From Microbacterium sp. W4I20 (GTDB lineage Bacteria; Actinomycetota; Actinomycetes; Actinomycetales; Microbacteriaceae): DNA of 64,000 nucleotides. Every line of letters begins with the position of its first letter. The first letter of the stretch is position 1. The notes below the pieces were generated by a model that saw only the letters and a list, made by a program, of their open reading frames with translations, made no database searches and was not told the origin of the DNA. Both the position numbers and the translations under genes were made by a program. Location: the NCBI RefSeq assembly GCF_030816505.1, contig NZ_JAUSYB010000001.1:3844001-3908000 (forward strand). The letters run 5' to 3'. Shown in pieces: positions 46,508 to 56,241 of this stretch.

Positions 46508-47080
46508 ATGGCCCGCCCCCCTGCTCCTGAGCGCAGAGACGAGATTCTCGAGTTGGCCATCGCCTACCTCGCTCAGAACGGGCTCGCGAACCTCACGATG
46601 CGCAATCTCGCCACTGCGCTCGGAGCCACCACGAGCGTGATCTTCTATCAGTTCGGCTCGAAGGAGAAGCTCGTCGAGGCCGCCTTGACGCGAGCGAGGG
46701 AAGCCAACCTCGCGATGCTCGAAGATCTGCGATCGACCGATGCCAATGCGACAGTCGCGCAGGCCTTCGTGGCGATCTGGGATTGGTGGATGCGCGAACC
46801 ACCCCGACTGGCATACTCCCGCCTCAATATGGAGGCGATGATGACAGACGCCGCACTTTCAGATGAAGCGCGCGAGGAACTGCTGTCCTACTGGATCGAC
46901 TACTTCAGCCACTGGCTGGTCGAGGACGGGCACTCGCCCGCCGACGCCCGCACCCTCTCGACCCTCCTCCTCGCCGCACAGACCGGGCTCACGGTGGACC
47001 TGATCAGCACAGGCGATCGCGAACGTCTGCGGACCTCTGTGACGCACTTCTCTCGACTGCTCGGTGCACCCTTGCCATAG
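46508..47080 (+). CDS. TetR-family transcriptional regulator
   Basis: A 190-aa TetR repressor: N-terminal HTH (RDEILELAIAYLAQNGLANL, TMRNLATALGATTSVIFYQF, GSKEKLVEAAL) and a variable helical ligand domain. ATG 46508 follows AAGGAG. It sits divergent to the flavin reductase/monooxygenase pair and upstream of the esterase-importer operon, and the shared GATAC-type sites make it the likely regulator of both. Confidence 0.92.
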   Translation: MARPPAPERRDEILELAIAYLAQNGLANLTMRNLATALGATTSVIFYQFGSKEKLVEAALTRAREANLAMLEDLRSTDANATVAQAFVAIWDWWMREPPRLAYSRLNMEAMMTDAALSDEAREELLSYWIDYFSHWLVEDGHSPADARTLSTLLLAAQTGLTVDLISTGDRERLRTSVTHFSRLLGAPLP

Positions 47081-47211
47081 TCAGGTGGCGACGCCGAATC
47101 GGCATCTGTTCGACGCAACAAGCCAGTGACACAACCAGCCGCTCGTCGAATCCTGCGCTCGCAAGACGACACCGAGAAACGTAAAGAAGTCGTAACCTCG
47201 CATGCGAGCGA

Positions 47212-47237
47212 GTTATTGTATCTCCTGTTACAGTATC
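47212..47237. promoter_or_regulatory. Candidate double TetR operator before the esterase gene
   Basis: GTTATTGTATC (47212-47222) and GTTACAGTATC (47227-47237) are separated by TCCT, period 15 bp, and agree with the complement of the site at 46378-46388. Consensus read in the other direction is GATAC-WR-TAAC. They lie 58 nt and more before the esterase ATG and could overlap its promoter. Confidence 0.6.
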
Positions 47238-47294
47238 TGCAACTCGCAGAAGCGGGTTGCAGTTCCGTCAGCGTTGAAGGGGCACGACATCTCG

Positions 47295-49322
47295 ATGACT
47301 CAGTTGGTTGCCGACCCGATCGAAGCGATTGAACGATGGATTCCGCTCGCCGATGGCACGCGGTTGGGAGCGACCATCTGGCTGCCGAAAACCGCGTCAG
47401 CGGAAGCGCCCGTCCCCGTGGTTCTCGAGTACGTGCCGTACCGCAAGAACGACTTGACGGCCGGCCGAGACGCGTTGATGCACCCATTCTTCGCCGAGCG
47501 CGGATACGCGTCGGTGCGGGTAGACATACGAGGGAGCGGCGACTCCGACGGGTTCCTCGAGGACGAGTACCTGCCGCAAGAGCAGGCGGATGCCGTCGAA
47601 GTCATCGCTTGGCTCGCTGGGCAGGAGTGGTCCACCGGCAAGGTGGGACTTATCGGTATCTCGTGGGGCGGCTTCGTAGGACTGCAAGTCGCGGCGGAGA
47701 ATCCGCCCGCATTGGCGGGCGTGATTAGCCTCGCGTCGACCGATGATCGGTACGTGGACGACGTCCACTACATGGGCGGCGCCGTGAACGCCTGGGACCA
47801 GTTGAGTTGGGGAGCTGTCGTGACCGCGCTGGCGGCGTTGCCACCGAGCGGCCACACTCGGGACGACTGGCGGGAGGTGTGGCTCTCGCGTCTGGAGCAC
47901 GCTCAACCGATTGCGCACGAGTGGATGAGTCATCAGACCCGGGATGCGTATTGGAGGCACGGTTCCGTCATCGAGGACTACAACGCGATGACCTGCCCGA
48001 TCTTCATGGTCGGCGGGTGGAACGACGCGTACCGTGACTCTGTATTTCGCGTCCTCGAAGGATATGCCGGAGTCGCGAAGGGCCTCATCGGCCCCTGGGC
48101 GCACACGTACCCGCATGCGGGCACGCCTGGCCCCGAAATCGACTTTCTGAATCTGGCTGTCCGGTGGTGGGATTACTGCCTGAAAGACATCGACAATGGC
48201 ATCGCGGACGAACCCCAGATGCAGGTCTGGATGCAGAACTCGCTTTCCCCTGAGGCGGGATACGCACAGCGCTCTGGCGACTGGATCGCGTACGACACGT
48301 GGCCGCCCGCCGCGCAAGAGCGCTCACAGCTATTCCTTCGGAGCGGCGGCTCGCTCCATGACGAACCCGGGGCCGAAGCCGTCGTGTCGCACTCGAGCGA
48401 TTTGATACCGCCCTCTGACCGCGGTATATGGTGCCCGGGGGGATTTGGTCTGCAGAGTGACGACATACCCGGTGATCAGCGCGAGGAGGACGAGAAGTCG
48501 CTCGCGTTCACAAGCGATGCCCTCGAATCGACGCTAGCCATGCTGGGTGTGGCCCGACTTCGCGCCCTAGTCTCCGCGAACACGACAGGCGCCCTCCTGG
48601 CGGTCCGCCTTCTGGATGTGCACCCCGATGGCACTTCCACTCTCGTCGCCCGCGGATTCCTGAACCTCGCTCACCGAGAAGGAAGCGAACACCCCGAACC
48701 CCTCGAGCCCGGGGTCAGCTATCAGGTCTCGGTCGCCTTGCGCAGCAACGGGTATCGGTTCGAGCGTGACCATCGGGTTCGAGTGGCGATCGACACCTCA
48801 TATTGGCCGTGGATCTGGCCGTCACCTGAACAAACAACGATCTCGATCACCCTTGGCGAGGACACCCTGCTTGATGTGCCGCTCCAACCGGCCGATGACG
48901 TTCGACCCGTCGATCTTGGGCAAAGCAGAAGCGCTGCACCGCTCACCATCGAATCGCTTCTCCCGGCTGCCGTGACGGGGCGAAGCATGGAGTTCGACGC
49001 GTTGACGGACCTCTTCGAGATCGTCGACTCGGCCCCGCCTCAGCTGGCGCGGCTGACCGATCGGGGCCTTGTGTACGGCACGTCGGGCGAAACTCGATAT
49101 CTGGTCGAAGAGGGCGACCCCCTCAGCGCTCGAATCGAATGCCGCCGAGACTTCACCCTCACGGAGGACGGGCGTGCATTACCGCCGCGGGTCGAGGTGC
49201 GGAGTTCGATGTCGTCCACCGCTACCGACTTCCTCCTCACGGCTCAGATCGAGGCTTACGAAGCAAATCGTCGCATCTTCGCCCGCAGCTGGACGCGCAC
49301 CATCCCGCGCGATCACTGTTGA
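47295..49322 (+). CDS. CocE/NonD-family serine hydrolase (acyl esterase/X-Pro dipeptidyl-peptidase-like)
   Basis: A 675-aa esterase. The N-terminal alpha/beta hydrolase domain has ADGTRLGATIWLPK, the nucleophile elbow GISWGGFVG (residue about 120) and GWNDAYRDS (acid region) with PWAHTYPHAG (His); the C-terminal domain is the jelly roll of the CocE/PepX group (GYRFERDHRVRVAIDTSYWP). Start ATG 47295 is the first after GAAGGGGC. It heads the operon with the importer and could release a carboxylic acid or amide group from the imported compound. Confidence 0.9.
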   Translation: MTQLVADPIEAIERWIPLADGTRLGATIWLPKTASAEAPVPVVLEYVPYRKNDLTAGRDALMHPFFAERGYASVRVDIRGSGDSDGFLEDEYLPQEQADAVEVIAWLAGQEWSTGKVGLIGISWGGFVGLQVAAENPPALAGVISLASTDDRYVDDVHYMGGAVNAWDQLSWGAVVTALAALPPSGHTRDDWREVWLSRLEHAQPIAHEWMSHQTRDAYWRHGSVIEDYNAMTCPIFMVGGWNDAYRDSVFRVLEGYAGVAKGLIGPWAHTYPHAGTPGPEIDFLNLAVRWWDYCLKDIDNGIADEPQMQVWMQNSLSPEAGYAQRSGDWIAYDTWPPAAQERSQLFLRSGGSLHDEPGAEAVVSHSSDLIPPSDRGIWCPGGFGLQSDDIPGDQREEDEKSLAFTSDALESTLAMLGVARLRALVSANTTGALLAVRLLDVHPDGTSTLVARGFLNLAHREGSEHPEPLEPGVSYQVSVALRSNGYRFERDHRVRVAIDTSYWPWIWPSPEQTTISITLGEDTLLDVPLQPADDVRPVDLGQSRSAAPLTIESLLPAAVTGRSMEFDALTDLFEIVDSAPPQLARLTDRGLVYGTSGETRYLVEEGDPLSARIECRRDFTLTEDGRALPPRVEVRSSMSSTATDFLLTAQIEAYEANRRIFARSWTRTIPRDHC

Positions 49323-49363
49323 AACCCCGTTTACACCCTTCCCCTAGCCAAAGGACAACGTCA

Positions 49364-50938
49364 ATGACATCGACCAGAATGCGGCGTAGCGCCGCGAAGG
49401 CCGCCCCTCTGCTCATCGCCGCCGCGGTCGTTCTGTCTGCCTGCGCGGCCGGCGGCGGAGGTTCCTCCAAGCCTGATCTCGAAATGGCACCCGTGGTCAC
49501 AACACACGAAGAGGTGACCGAACCGCTCACTCTGGCCATGGATGCCCGGACAGCAACGCTGGACCCACTTCTCGTCACGTCAACACACGACGTGCGCCTC
49601 CTGAAGCTGATCGGCGGGACACTCTTCGAGCTCTCCCCCGACAGCTCCGCAAGCGTGACCCCCTCTCTCGCGTCGGACGGGGAGTTAAGCGAGGACGGGA
49701 TGCAGTACACCGCCACCCTGAAAGGCGGTGCGACGTTCACGGACGGAACGCCACTCACCGCCGACGACGTCGTCGCCACGTTCGAGCGCGCTCGTACCTA
49801 CGAAGCGAACGCTTACTTGGCTCAGATCGCCCCCGTGAGTGCAGTCGAAGCGGTAGACGACGCCACGGTTCGATTCTCGTTCACGCGGCCGTACCCGTCG
49901 TTCGAAACATTCCTCGCATACCCCAACATGGCGATCCTCAAAGCTTCCGAGATCGGAGCAGACCTCGCAATCCCTGCAGTGCCTACCTTCGCGGGTGCGT
50001 TTGCGGTGGAAGGCGATTACTTCTCCAACAAGTTCTCGCTGGAGCGGTACACCGACTTCGTCGGCAGTACCCCAGCCGTGAAGACAATCAATGTCGTCAT
50101 CGTGACGGACGCGAACAGCCGCATCCAGCAGGTGCGCACAGGCCAGGTCGACTTCGCCGTCGATCCGCTGCCGAGCCAGTACTCCTCGCTCAAGGGCGAC
50201 GCGCTTCCTCAGATCACCGAGTCAGTGGGCTTCTACTATCTGAACATGAACAACAAGGGCGACATCACCTCCGACCCCAACGTGCGCAAAGCCATCAGTA
50301 AGGCAGTGGATCGAGCGCAACTCACGAGCGTCATCACCGGCGGGTATGCCGAGCCAATGTCGGGGTTCTTTCCCGCCTCGTTCGGACCTGGCAATGCCGG
50401 CGACGTCAAGAAAGACGTGTCTGCCGCCAAGGAGCTGCTCGTTGGGACAGCATGCGCCGAAGGATGTGAGCTGTCACTGCTCGTTTCGCAAGAGTGGGCA
50501 CAACAAGCCGGCGTCGTAGTCCAGCAGAATCTGGCCGAGATCGGCATCACCGTATCGATCGAGTCAGCAGAACCCCAGGTAGAGATCGAACGACTATTCG
50601 CCGCTGATTTCGACCTCAACGTCGGATTGTTCGGAGACTACTCGACTGTGCCCGAGGGTCTTCCGGGGTACTGCATGCAGTACTCGGCCGGCTACCTGAG
50701 CTGCCTGTCCAGCTACGAGTCGGCAGACGCTGAAGCAGCCGTCGATGACTTCACGCTCGCCTTGGATGAAACTGAGAAGACTTCGGCGATGGATCAGGCG
50801 ACCGACATCTTCCTGACCGATCAGCCCTATGCCACCATCAGCGGCCTCACGGCAGCCGCAGCGGTGTCAAAGGCGGCGACGGGCGTCCTCTCCATGGGCT
50901 CCACGAACCTCATTCACGTAGCGACCCTCGCGGAGTAG
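49364..50938 (+). CDS. ABC transporter substrate-binding lipoprotein (SBP_bac_5 peptide/nickel type)
   Basis: A 524-aa lipoprotein with a twin-arginine-free signal peptide and lipobox LSAC, lipidated Cys27. The mature protein has the family 5 hallmarks YTATLKGGATFTDGTPLTAD and VRKAISKAVDRAQLTSVITG. It captures a peptide-like or other organic solute outside the cell for the permease and ATPases that follow. It is 41 nt after the esterase. Confidence 0.92.
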   Translation: MTSTRMRRSAAKAAPLLIAAAVVLSACAAGGGGSSKPDLEMAPVVTTHEEVTEPLTLAMDARTATLDPLLVTSTHDVRLLKLIGGTLFELSPDSSASVTPSLASDGELSEDGMQYTATLKGGATFTDGTPLTADDVVATFERARTYEANAYLAQIAPVSAVEAVDDATVRFSFTRPYPSFETFLAYPNMAILKASEIGADLAIPAVPTFAGAFAVEGDYFSNKFSLERYTDFVGSTPAVKTINVVIVTDANSRIQQVRTGQVDFAVDPLPSQYSSLKGDALPQITESVGFYYLNMNNKGDITSDPNVRKAISKAVDRAQLTSVITGGYAEPMSGFFPASFGPGNAGDVKKDVSAAKELLVGTACAEGCELSLLVSQEWAQQAGVVVQQNLAEIGITVSIESAEPQVEIERLFAADFDLNVGLFGDYSTVPEGLPGYCMQYSAGYLSCLSSYESADAEAAVDDFTLALDETEKTSAMDQATDIFLTDQPYATISGLTAAAAVSKAATGVLSMGSTNLIHVATLAE

Positions 50939-50940
50939 CC

Positions 50941-51897
50941 ATGCTCGTCAGTACCCGTTGGGCTGGACTATTGCTCAGGCGTGCGTTCGATATCATCGTC
51001 GTCCTGTTGGCGGTGGTCGCTGCGACCACCATCATCATTCGACTCGCACCAGGCGACCCCGCCCGCTCAATACTCGGCAACAAGGCGACTCCGGAAGCCC
51101 TGGAGGCACTTCGGTCTGAGCTCGGACTCAATGAACCGGTTCTCACCCAGATCGGCACCTCGTTGCTGTCGACAGCTCGCGGTGACGTCGGCAATTCCCT
51201 CATCTCGGGTGCTCCCGTCCTGGAACTGATCGGGCAGGCCCTGCCGGTGACACTCGGGATCATTCTCCTAACCGTCCTGATCTCGGTGGCCCTCGCAGTG
51301 CCACTGGGCCTTTACTCGGCATTGCGCCAGGGCACGCGCGTCGATCGCACGATCGGAACGTTGAGCCTGATCGTGCTCTCCACCCCAGCTTTCGTGTTGG
51401 CTTTGCTGTTGATCGCCGTGTTCGCGGTCGGTTTGGGCTGGCTGCCGGCCGGTGGGTGGTCGACCGGCTGGCCGGAGTCGCTCCGTTTCGTGCTCCTGCC
51501 GAGTGTGGCACTAGCCGGGTACCTCGCGCCTCAGGTGATGCGCAGCACCCGTCAATCCGCGCTGTCCATCCTCAACCTGCAATTCCTCGAGGCGGCAGAG
51601 GCACGAGGACTCTCGCCCTCATCGATCGTCTTACGTCACCTTCTCCCCAACAGCGCACTTCCGATCATCTCGGTCATCGGGGTCAACACCGCCGCTCTTC
51701 TGAGCAGCGCAGTGATCGTCGAGGTGTTGTTCGGCCTGCCCGGTTTCGGGCTGCTCATCCAAGAAGCGGTCGCCTCCCGCGACTACACCGTCCTACAGGG
51801 CACGGCCCTCGTCGCGGCGGTCGGAGTCGTGCTCGTCAACTTCGCATGCGAGATCCTCTATCGCATCATCGACCCACGAATCAGGATCGCCTCATGA
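50941..51897 (+). CDS. ABC transporter permease DppB-like
   Basis: A 318-aa permease with six transmembrane helices and the binding-protein-dependent transport EAA loop (QFLEAAEARGLSPSSIVLRH). The N-terminal FIRLAPGDPARSIL-type segment (IIRLAPGDPA) is diagnostic for DppB/OppB. It starts 2 nt after the binding protein. Confidence 0.93.
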   Translation: MLVSTRWAGLLLRRAFDIIVVLLAVVAATTIIIRLAPGDPARSILGNKATPEALEALRSELGLNEPVLTQIGTSLLSTARGDVGNSLISGAPVLELIGQALPVTLGIILLTVLISVALAVPLGLYSALRQGTRVDRTIGTLSLIVLSTPAFVLALLLIAVFAVGLGWLPAGGWSTGWPESLRFVLLPSVALAGYLAPQVMRSTRQSALSILNLQFLEAAEARGLSPSSIVLRHLLPNSALPIISVIGVNTAALLSSAVIVEVLFGLPGFGLLIQEAVASRDYTVLQGTALVAAVGVVLVNFACEILYRIIDPRIRIAS

Positions 51898-52784
51898 CAG
51901 TTTCAACGGCTACCGGCCCGCTCCGGCCAAGGGTGCGGTTCACCGGCCTCGCGCGGCTCTCTCCTCGAGCAGGAGTGGTCGCGTCCGCGAGCCTCATCTT
52001 CATTCTGGTGATGTCGCTAGTGCTCCCCGCAGTCACAGGATATGGTCCGGATCAATTCGTCGACCTGCCTTATCAAGCCCCATCCCTGGCACATCCCTTC
52101 GGAACGGACGGCTTCGGGCGAGACGTCATGGTGAGAACTTTCGCGGCCTCCCGCGTCGACTATCTAATTCCTCTTCTCATCGTCGCCATCTCCGTGATTA
52201 TCGGATGCGTGGTCGGCGTAGCGGTCACCCTCATCGGTGGATTCGCGGAGTGGATCATGATGCGCGTCACTGACGCCATCATCGCGTTCCCGTTCCTGAT
52301 CTTGATCCTTGCTCTCGTCGTCGTGTTCGGCCAGACCGTCAATGTGCCCTTCCTCCCCAACGGCACGATTCCGATCATCGTCGCCGTCGTCCTGACCGGA
52401 TGGGCCTACTACGCGCGACTCGCGCGAAGCCAAACCCTTAGCCTCAGAGAGATGGACTACATCACCGCCGCTCGAATCATGGGCTATTCGACAGCGCGCA
52501 TCGTCTTCCGACACATCACTCCAAAGGTGCTGGGTGCCTCTGTTTCTTACGCAATTGGCGACCTGATCGTCGTAATGGGTTTGATCGCGTCGCTGAGCCT
52601 GTTCGGCGCCGGGATCGCACCCCCCACCGCCGAGTGGGGACAGATGATGTTCGAAGGTCGCTCCGTCCTCGATCAGTACTGGTGGGTGACCGTCTTCCCC
52701 CTGCTGTTCATAATCGTCAGCGCTGTATCCCTCGCCGCGATCGCCGAACGCCTCGTGGCAAGACTCGAAGGCCGAACCCAATGA
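51894..52784 (+). CDS. ABC transporter permease DppC-like
   Basis: A 296-aa permease with the DppC/OppC N-terminal HPFGTDGFGRDVMVR motif and an EAA loop (MDYITAARIMGYSTARIVFR). ATG 51894 overlaps the dppB stop (ATGA), which fixes the start; a much longer in-frame extension is antisense-like noise. It pairs with the preceding permease. Confidence 0.93.
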   Translation: MTVSTATGPLRPRVRFTGLARLSPRAGVVASASLIFILVMSLVLPAVTGYGPDQFVDLPYQAPSLAHPFGTDGFGRDVMVRTFAASRVDYLIPLLIVAISVIIGCVVGVAVTLIGGFAEWIMMRVTDAIIAFPFLILILALVVVFGQTVNVPFLPNGTIPIIVAVVLTGWAYYARLARSQTLSLREMDYITAARIMGYSTARIVFRHITPKVLGASVSYAIGDLIVVMGLIASLSLFGAGIAPPTAEWGQMMFEGRSVLDQYWWVTVFPLLFIIVSAVSLAAIAERLVARLEGRTQ

Positions 52785-53680
52785 ACGCCTCAGCAGCTCG
52801 CGCGTCGTCATCTCCCGCCCCGCTGCTGGACATGCACGACGTCTCGATACTCATCGGAGACAAACAAGTGGTCGAGAACGCCCGCTTGACCGTGCGGGCG
52901 GGGGAGACGGTGGGGCTGGTCGGAGAATCCGGCTCAGGCAAATCGATGATGTGTCGCGCAGCCACCGGGCTGCTCGGTCCGATCGGCGGGCGGGTCTCGC
53001 ACGGCTCTCTTCTCATCGGAGGACAGTCTTTCATCGGTGCGAGCACCCCCGATTGGCGAAAGATCCGTGGGCACAAGATCGGATACGTGCCACAGGCATC
53101 ACTGGCGGGCCTCGATCCGTTGATGCGGATCGGCTCGCAGCTTCGGGAGACCATTCGAGTGCTCGACCGCGCAAGCGACGCCCGTGCCCGCGCCCTCGAA
53201 CTTCTCGAGGTCGTTCGCATCAATCAACCCGACGTCGTGCTGCGCGCCTACCCGCACCAGCTCTCCGGAGGGATGCGGCAGCGCGTGATGATCGCACTTG
53301 CTCTCGCGGGACGGCCGGAACTGATCATCGCGGATGAGGCCACCACCGCGCTGGATGCAACCGTTCAGAAAGCAGTGCTGACGCTTCTCCGCGATGTGCA
53401 GCAGGAGACAGGGATGGCCATGATTGTGGTGACCCACGACATCGGAGTGGTTCGTCAGATCTCGAACCGTCTCTACGTGATGAAGGACGGTGTGACGGTC
53501 GAATCCGGCCCGACAGATTCCGTACTCCGGGCGCCGCGGCAGGAGTACACCAAGATGCTACTCAACGCCGACCCATCGAGGCATGCGCTGAGCCCCGCGG
53601 CGGAGGAGAACACCGATCAGGCGCGAGCGAGCAATGTTTCCTTGGCCACTGTCGAAACGGATGGGTCAGCCCATGAGTGA
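52781..53680 (+). CDS. ABC transporter ATP-binding protein DppD-like
   Basis: A 299-aa ATPase: Walker A GESGSGKS, signature LSGGMRQR, Walker [13 protein letters not shown] and switch His in VTHDIG. The C-terminal oligopeptide extension ([20 protein letters not shown]) places it in the DppD/OppD group. Start overlaps dppC by ATGA. Confidence 0.93.
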   Translation: MNASAARASSSPAPLLDMHDVSILIGDKQVVENARLTVRAGETVGLVGESGSGKSMMCRAATGLLGPIGGRVSHGSLLIGGQSFIGASTPDWRKIRGHKIGYVPQASLAGLDPLMRIGSQLRETIRVLDRASDARARALELLEVVRINQPDVVLRAYPHQLSGGMRQRVMIALALAGRPELIIADEATTALDATVQKAVLTLLRDVQQETGMAMIVVTHDIGVVRQISNRLYVMKDGVTVESGPTDSVLRAPRQEYTKMLLNADPSRHALSPAAEENTDQARASNVSLATVETDGSAHE

Positions 53681-54431
53681 GGTCATCGTCACCCGCAACC
53701 TGTCGTTGGGATACGGGAAGAAGACAGCCCCGGTCGTCGAGGATGTGAACGTTTCAGTGTCTGCGGGAGAGAAGATTGCGATCGTCGGCGAAAGCGGATC
53801 GGGTAAGTCCACGCTGGCAAAGGCGCTCTGTGGAACTCTGGCTCCCCGATCTGGGACGGTCGAGATTCAAGGGCGTCCCTGGAGCGCGATCCGACGGACA
53901 GATCCCGAGCGCAGGTCGGTCCAGATGATCTTTCAGGATCCCTACACATCGCTCAACCCGACTATGACAGCCCTTGCCACCGTGAGCGAGGCCTTTCATG
54001 TGGTGCAGCACCTCTCCCGCCAGAAGGCGCTGGCCGCCGCACGCGAAGCACTGAACGACGTCGGACTGTCAGGTGACATGATCGACCGTGTGCCTCGGGG
54101 ACTGAGCGGAGGCCAACTGCAAAGAGTGTCCATCGCGCGAGCGCTCGCCTGCCAGCCGGACGTGCTCGTTGCCGATGAAGCGACAGCGTCGTTGGACGTA
54201 TCAGTGCAGGCTCAGATCATCCGCCTCCTGGTCACCCTCGTGGAAACCCGAGGAATGGCGCTCGTCATGATCTCTCATGACCTGCACCTCACCCGCATGG
54301 TCGCTGACCGCCTAGTCGTCATGAGGAAAGGTCACGTCGTCGAGCAAGGGGAAGCCAGCCGCATCTTCGAATCACCCAGCACGGCGTACGCGCAGGAACT
54401 GCTCGCCTCCGCCTTTTTGGATGCGCCATGA
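53673..54431 (+). CDS. ABC transporter ATP-binding protein DppF-like
   Basis: A 252-aa ATPase with Walker A GESGSGKS, the DppF-typical QMIFQDPYTSLNPTMTA, signature LSGGQLQR and Walker B VLVADEATASLD. It overlaps the previous gene by 8 nt; ATG 53673 is preferred over the upstream 53661 and 53634. It completes the importer. Confidence 0.92.
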   Translation: MSEVIVTRNLSLGYGKKTAPVVEDVNVSVSAGEKIAIVGESGSGKSTLAKALCGTLAPRSGTVEIQGRPWSAIRRTDPERRSVQMIFQDPYTSLNPTMTALATVSEAFHVVQHLSRQKALAAAREALNDVGLSGDMIDRVPRGLSGGQLQRVSIARALACQPDVLVADEATASLDVSVQAQIIRLLVTLVETRGMALVMISHDLHLTRMVADRLVVMRKGHVVEQGEASRIFESPSTAYAQELLASAFLDAP

Positions 54432-54504
54432 AGTTCGTGGCGTCAAGAGCTCGACGATCGCGACGCGTGCTTCCAGCCGAACGGCAGACCTTATAGGCAA
54501 GCCG

Positions 54505-54671
54505 ATGGGTGCGGGTGTCGCACTTATCGTCGGAGGAGTGCCGTCTATCAAAATCGGCGCCACTCACTGGCCCAGTCATAGCCGAAGTGCCCGTTGAGGT
54601 ATCCCTCGACGGGCACTTCGGCTCGAGTCATCGTTCTAGGACAGATCCTGCCGCGGGGCTGATCCTACGCA
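54505..54671 (+). pseudogene. Duplicated 3' end of an SMR efflux gene, with terminator
   Basis: This 166-bp segment aligns without gaps to 62600-62766. The coding part reads GAGVALIVGGVPSIKIGATH against the intact VGVALIVGGVLLVEIGAAH of the SMR protein, but has no start, no upstream domain and a lost stop. Downstream the hairpin is kept: 19-bp arms 54581-54599 and 54604-54622. It follows the ABC operon and may end its transcripts. Confidence 0.75.
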
Positions 54672-55074
54672 CACGTCGCGTCCCGGGCAGCTGCAATTCG
54701 CTGCGAAGGACGTATGGATCACTACCGACCGTGGCCGACCGTTCGGGAAACTGCTCGACGAGGCCATGGGCGCGATCAAGCCGGTCTGAGCACAGCCTGC
54801 GCGGACGGCTTGTCGTAGCCATCGCCCTCGACAGCGCTGGTGATTGTCGAGGGAACGCGGCCGTCCCTACGAGGTTTCGTCGACGCGGCCACGGCGTGGC
54901 TCTATCGGGCTTCATAACAGGGAGAGGTGCGCTCGAGCGTCTCGGCGCTGCGACTGATCGAGTCGAAAGCGCACCGGAAACGATCGTTTCTGGACACGCC
55001 AATGGGCTCATCGAAACAACGGCGCAAAGTGCGCAGATTCCCCGACGTCGGGTGAAGCGCCCTGAACGAGAAGG
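54672..55074. other. 403-nt gap with two symmetric elements
   Basis: No convincing gene. CCCTCGACA (54825-54833) pairs with TGTCGAGGG (54845-54853). GAAACGATCGTTTC at 54977-54990 is a perfect 14-bp palindrome of LacI-operator style, placed at the 3' side of the lacI-type gene, far from its own start; it could be a relic of a lost promoter. Confidence 0.5.
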
Positions 55075-56091
55075 TCAGCAGCTGTCTCCGGGAACTGTCC
55101 AGACGATGTCGCTGAGAACGAACTGTGGTGCCTCGTCCGGACGCGCACTGCCTGTTCGGCGAATGGAGGCGAGTCGATGCAGATAAGCATCGATTATCAC
55201 CGGGAGATCGATATGCACAGTGGTAAGCCGGGGAGTCACGAGTTGCCCGAGAATCGTGTGGTCTACCCCGATCACCCCGACTCGTGAGGGCACAGCTAGG
55301 TCAAGCTGACGCGTGGCTGCAATGACAGCGATGGCGACGTCGTCGTTGTAGGCACAGACGGCCACGGGCCCATCTGCCGTTCGCTCGAGCGCCGAGCGGA
55401 TAGCGGCTGCGGCGGCTGCGGCGTCGAGCTCAACACGAATGACGACAGGGTTCGGCAGATCGAGCTCCGCGCATTCAGCCTGAACGCCCCGAAGCCGGAC
55501 ATCGCCATACGGGGCTGCGCGAGAGTCTTGTAGCTGGGCGAAGATTACCCGCCGTTTTCCGCGGCGAACGAGCTCACGCACTTGTAGGCGCCCGACGTAG
55601 ACGTCGATTTCGTCTTCGATATCGCGTCCGGGTTCGGGGAGGGGGGGAATCACATGACTGCCAGAGGCCTCCAGGGTGCGGCCCTGCTCTGGCGTGAACA
55701 CGCCGAAATCGACGATAGCCAGGGGGCGCAAATCTAGGACGGAGGTCAGGGTCGAAGCTGTGTCGTGCCTGGCGAAGTGCACAACGACGCTCATCCCGAG
55801 TGCCGCAGAAGCTTCGGTGATCTGATCCACTGCATTCTGAAGATGCGGGCCGAAGGTGGCAGTCGGAATCGTGATCACGACCATGTCGCTGACCCCGCTC
55901 ACCAGCGCGCGTCCCGCTCTGGAGGGGCGGTAATCGAGTTCTGCTGCGGCCGCTGCGACACGATCGCGCGTCTCCTGCGGAAAGCTGGACACGTTGCCGT
56001 TGAGGATCAGGCTCACTGTCGTGCGAGAGAGCCCTGCGCGCTTGGCGACATCTGCACTCGTCGCTCTTCGTGCTGGCGTTTTGGCGGTCAT
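55075..56091 (-). CDS. LacI-family transcriptional regulator
   Basis: A 338-aa regulator with N-terminal HTH (SADVAKRAGLSRTTVSLILN) and hinge YRPSRAGRALVSGVSD, then a periplasmic-binding-like sugar domain (CAYNDDVAIAVIAATR, GVIGVDHTILGQLVTPRLTT). It is divergent from the GPH-Gfo/Idh-GH2 operon and probably represses it. ATG 56091 is the first codon, with GGGGG close by as a weak ribosome site. Confidence 0.92.
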   Translation of the reverse strand: MTAKTPARRATSADVAKRAGLSRTTVSLILNGNVSSFPQETRDRVAAAAAELDYRPSRAGRALVSGVSDMVVITIPTATFGPHLQNAVDQITEASAALGMSVVVHFARHDTASTLTSVLDLRPLAIVDFGVFTPEQGRTLEASGSHVIPPLPEPGRDIEDEIDVYVGRLQVRELVRRGKRRVIFAQLQDSRAAPYGDVRLRGVQAECAELDLPNPVVIRVELDAAAAAAAIRSALERTADGPVAVCAYNDDVAIAVIAATRQLDLAVPSRVGVIGVDHTILGQLVTPRLTTVHIDLPVIIDAYLHRLASIRRTGSARPDEAPQFVLSDIVWTVPGDSC

Positions 56092-56158
56092 CCCCCAAGT
56101 CTTACACAGCTGTATTGACCGGCTAGGAAGAATGGTCTAGCGTGGTGTCGCGCGTTAC

Positions 56159-56170
56159 TAACACGTGTTA
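56159..56170. promoter_or_regulatory. Candidate LacI operator
   Basis: TAACACGTGTTA, a 12-bp perfect palindrome with CpG-type centre, lies in the 150-nt intergenic space between lacI and the GPH transporter. Position and symmetry fit the binding site of the adjacent LacI-type protein. Confidence 0.7.
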
Positions 56171-56241
56171 CTTGCTCGTGTCACTACTCGGTCGTCAGGC
56201 CGAGTGGGTGGGCGGGCACCGAGATGACGAAGGAGTCATAC

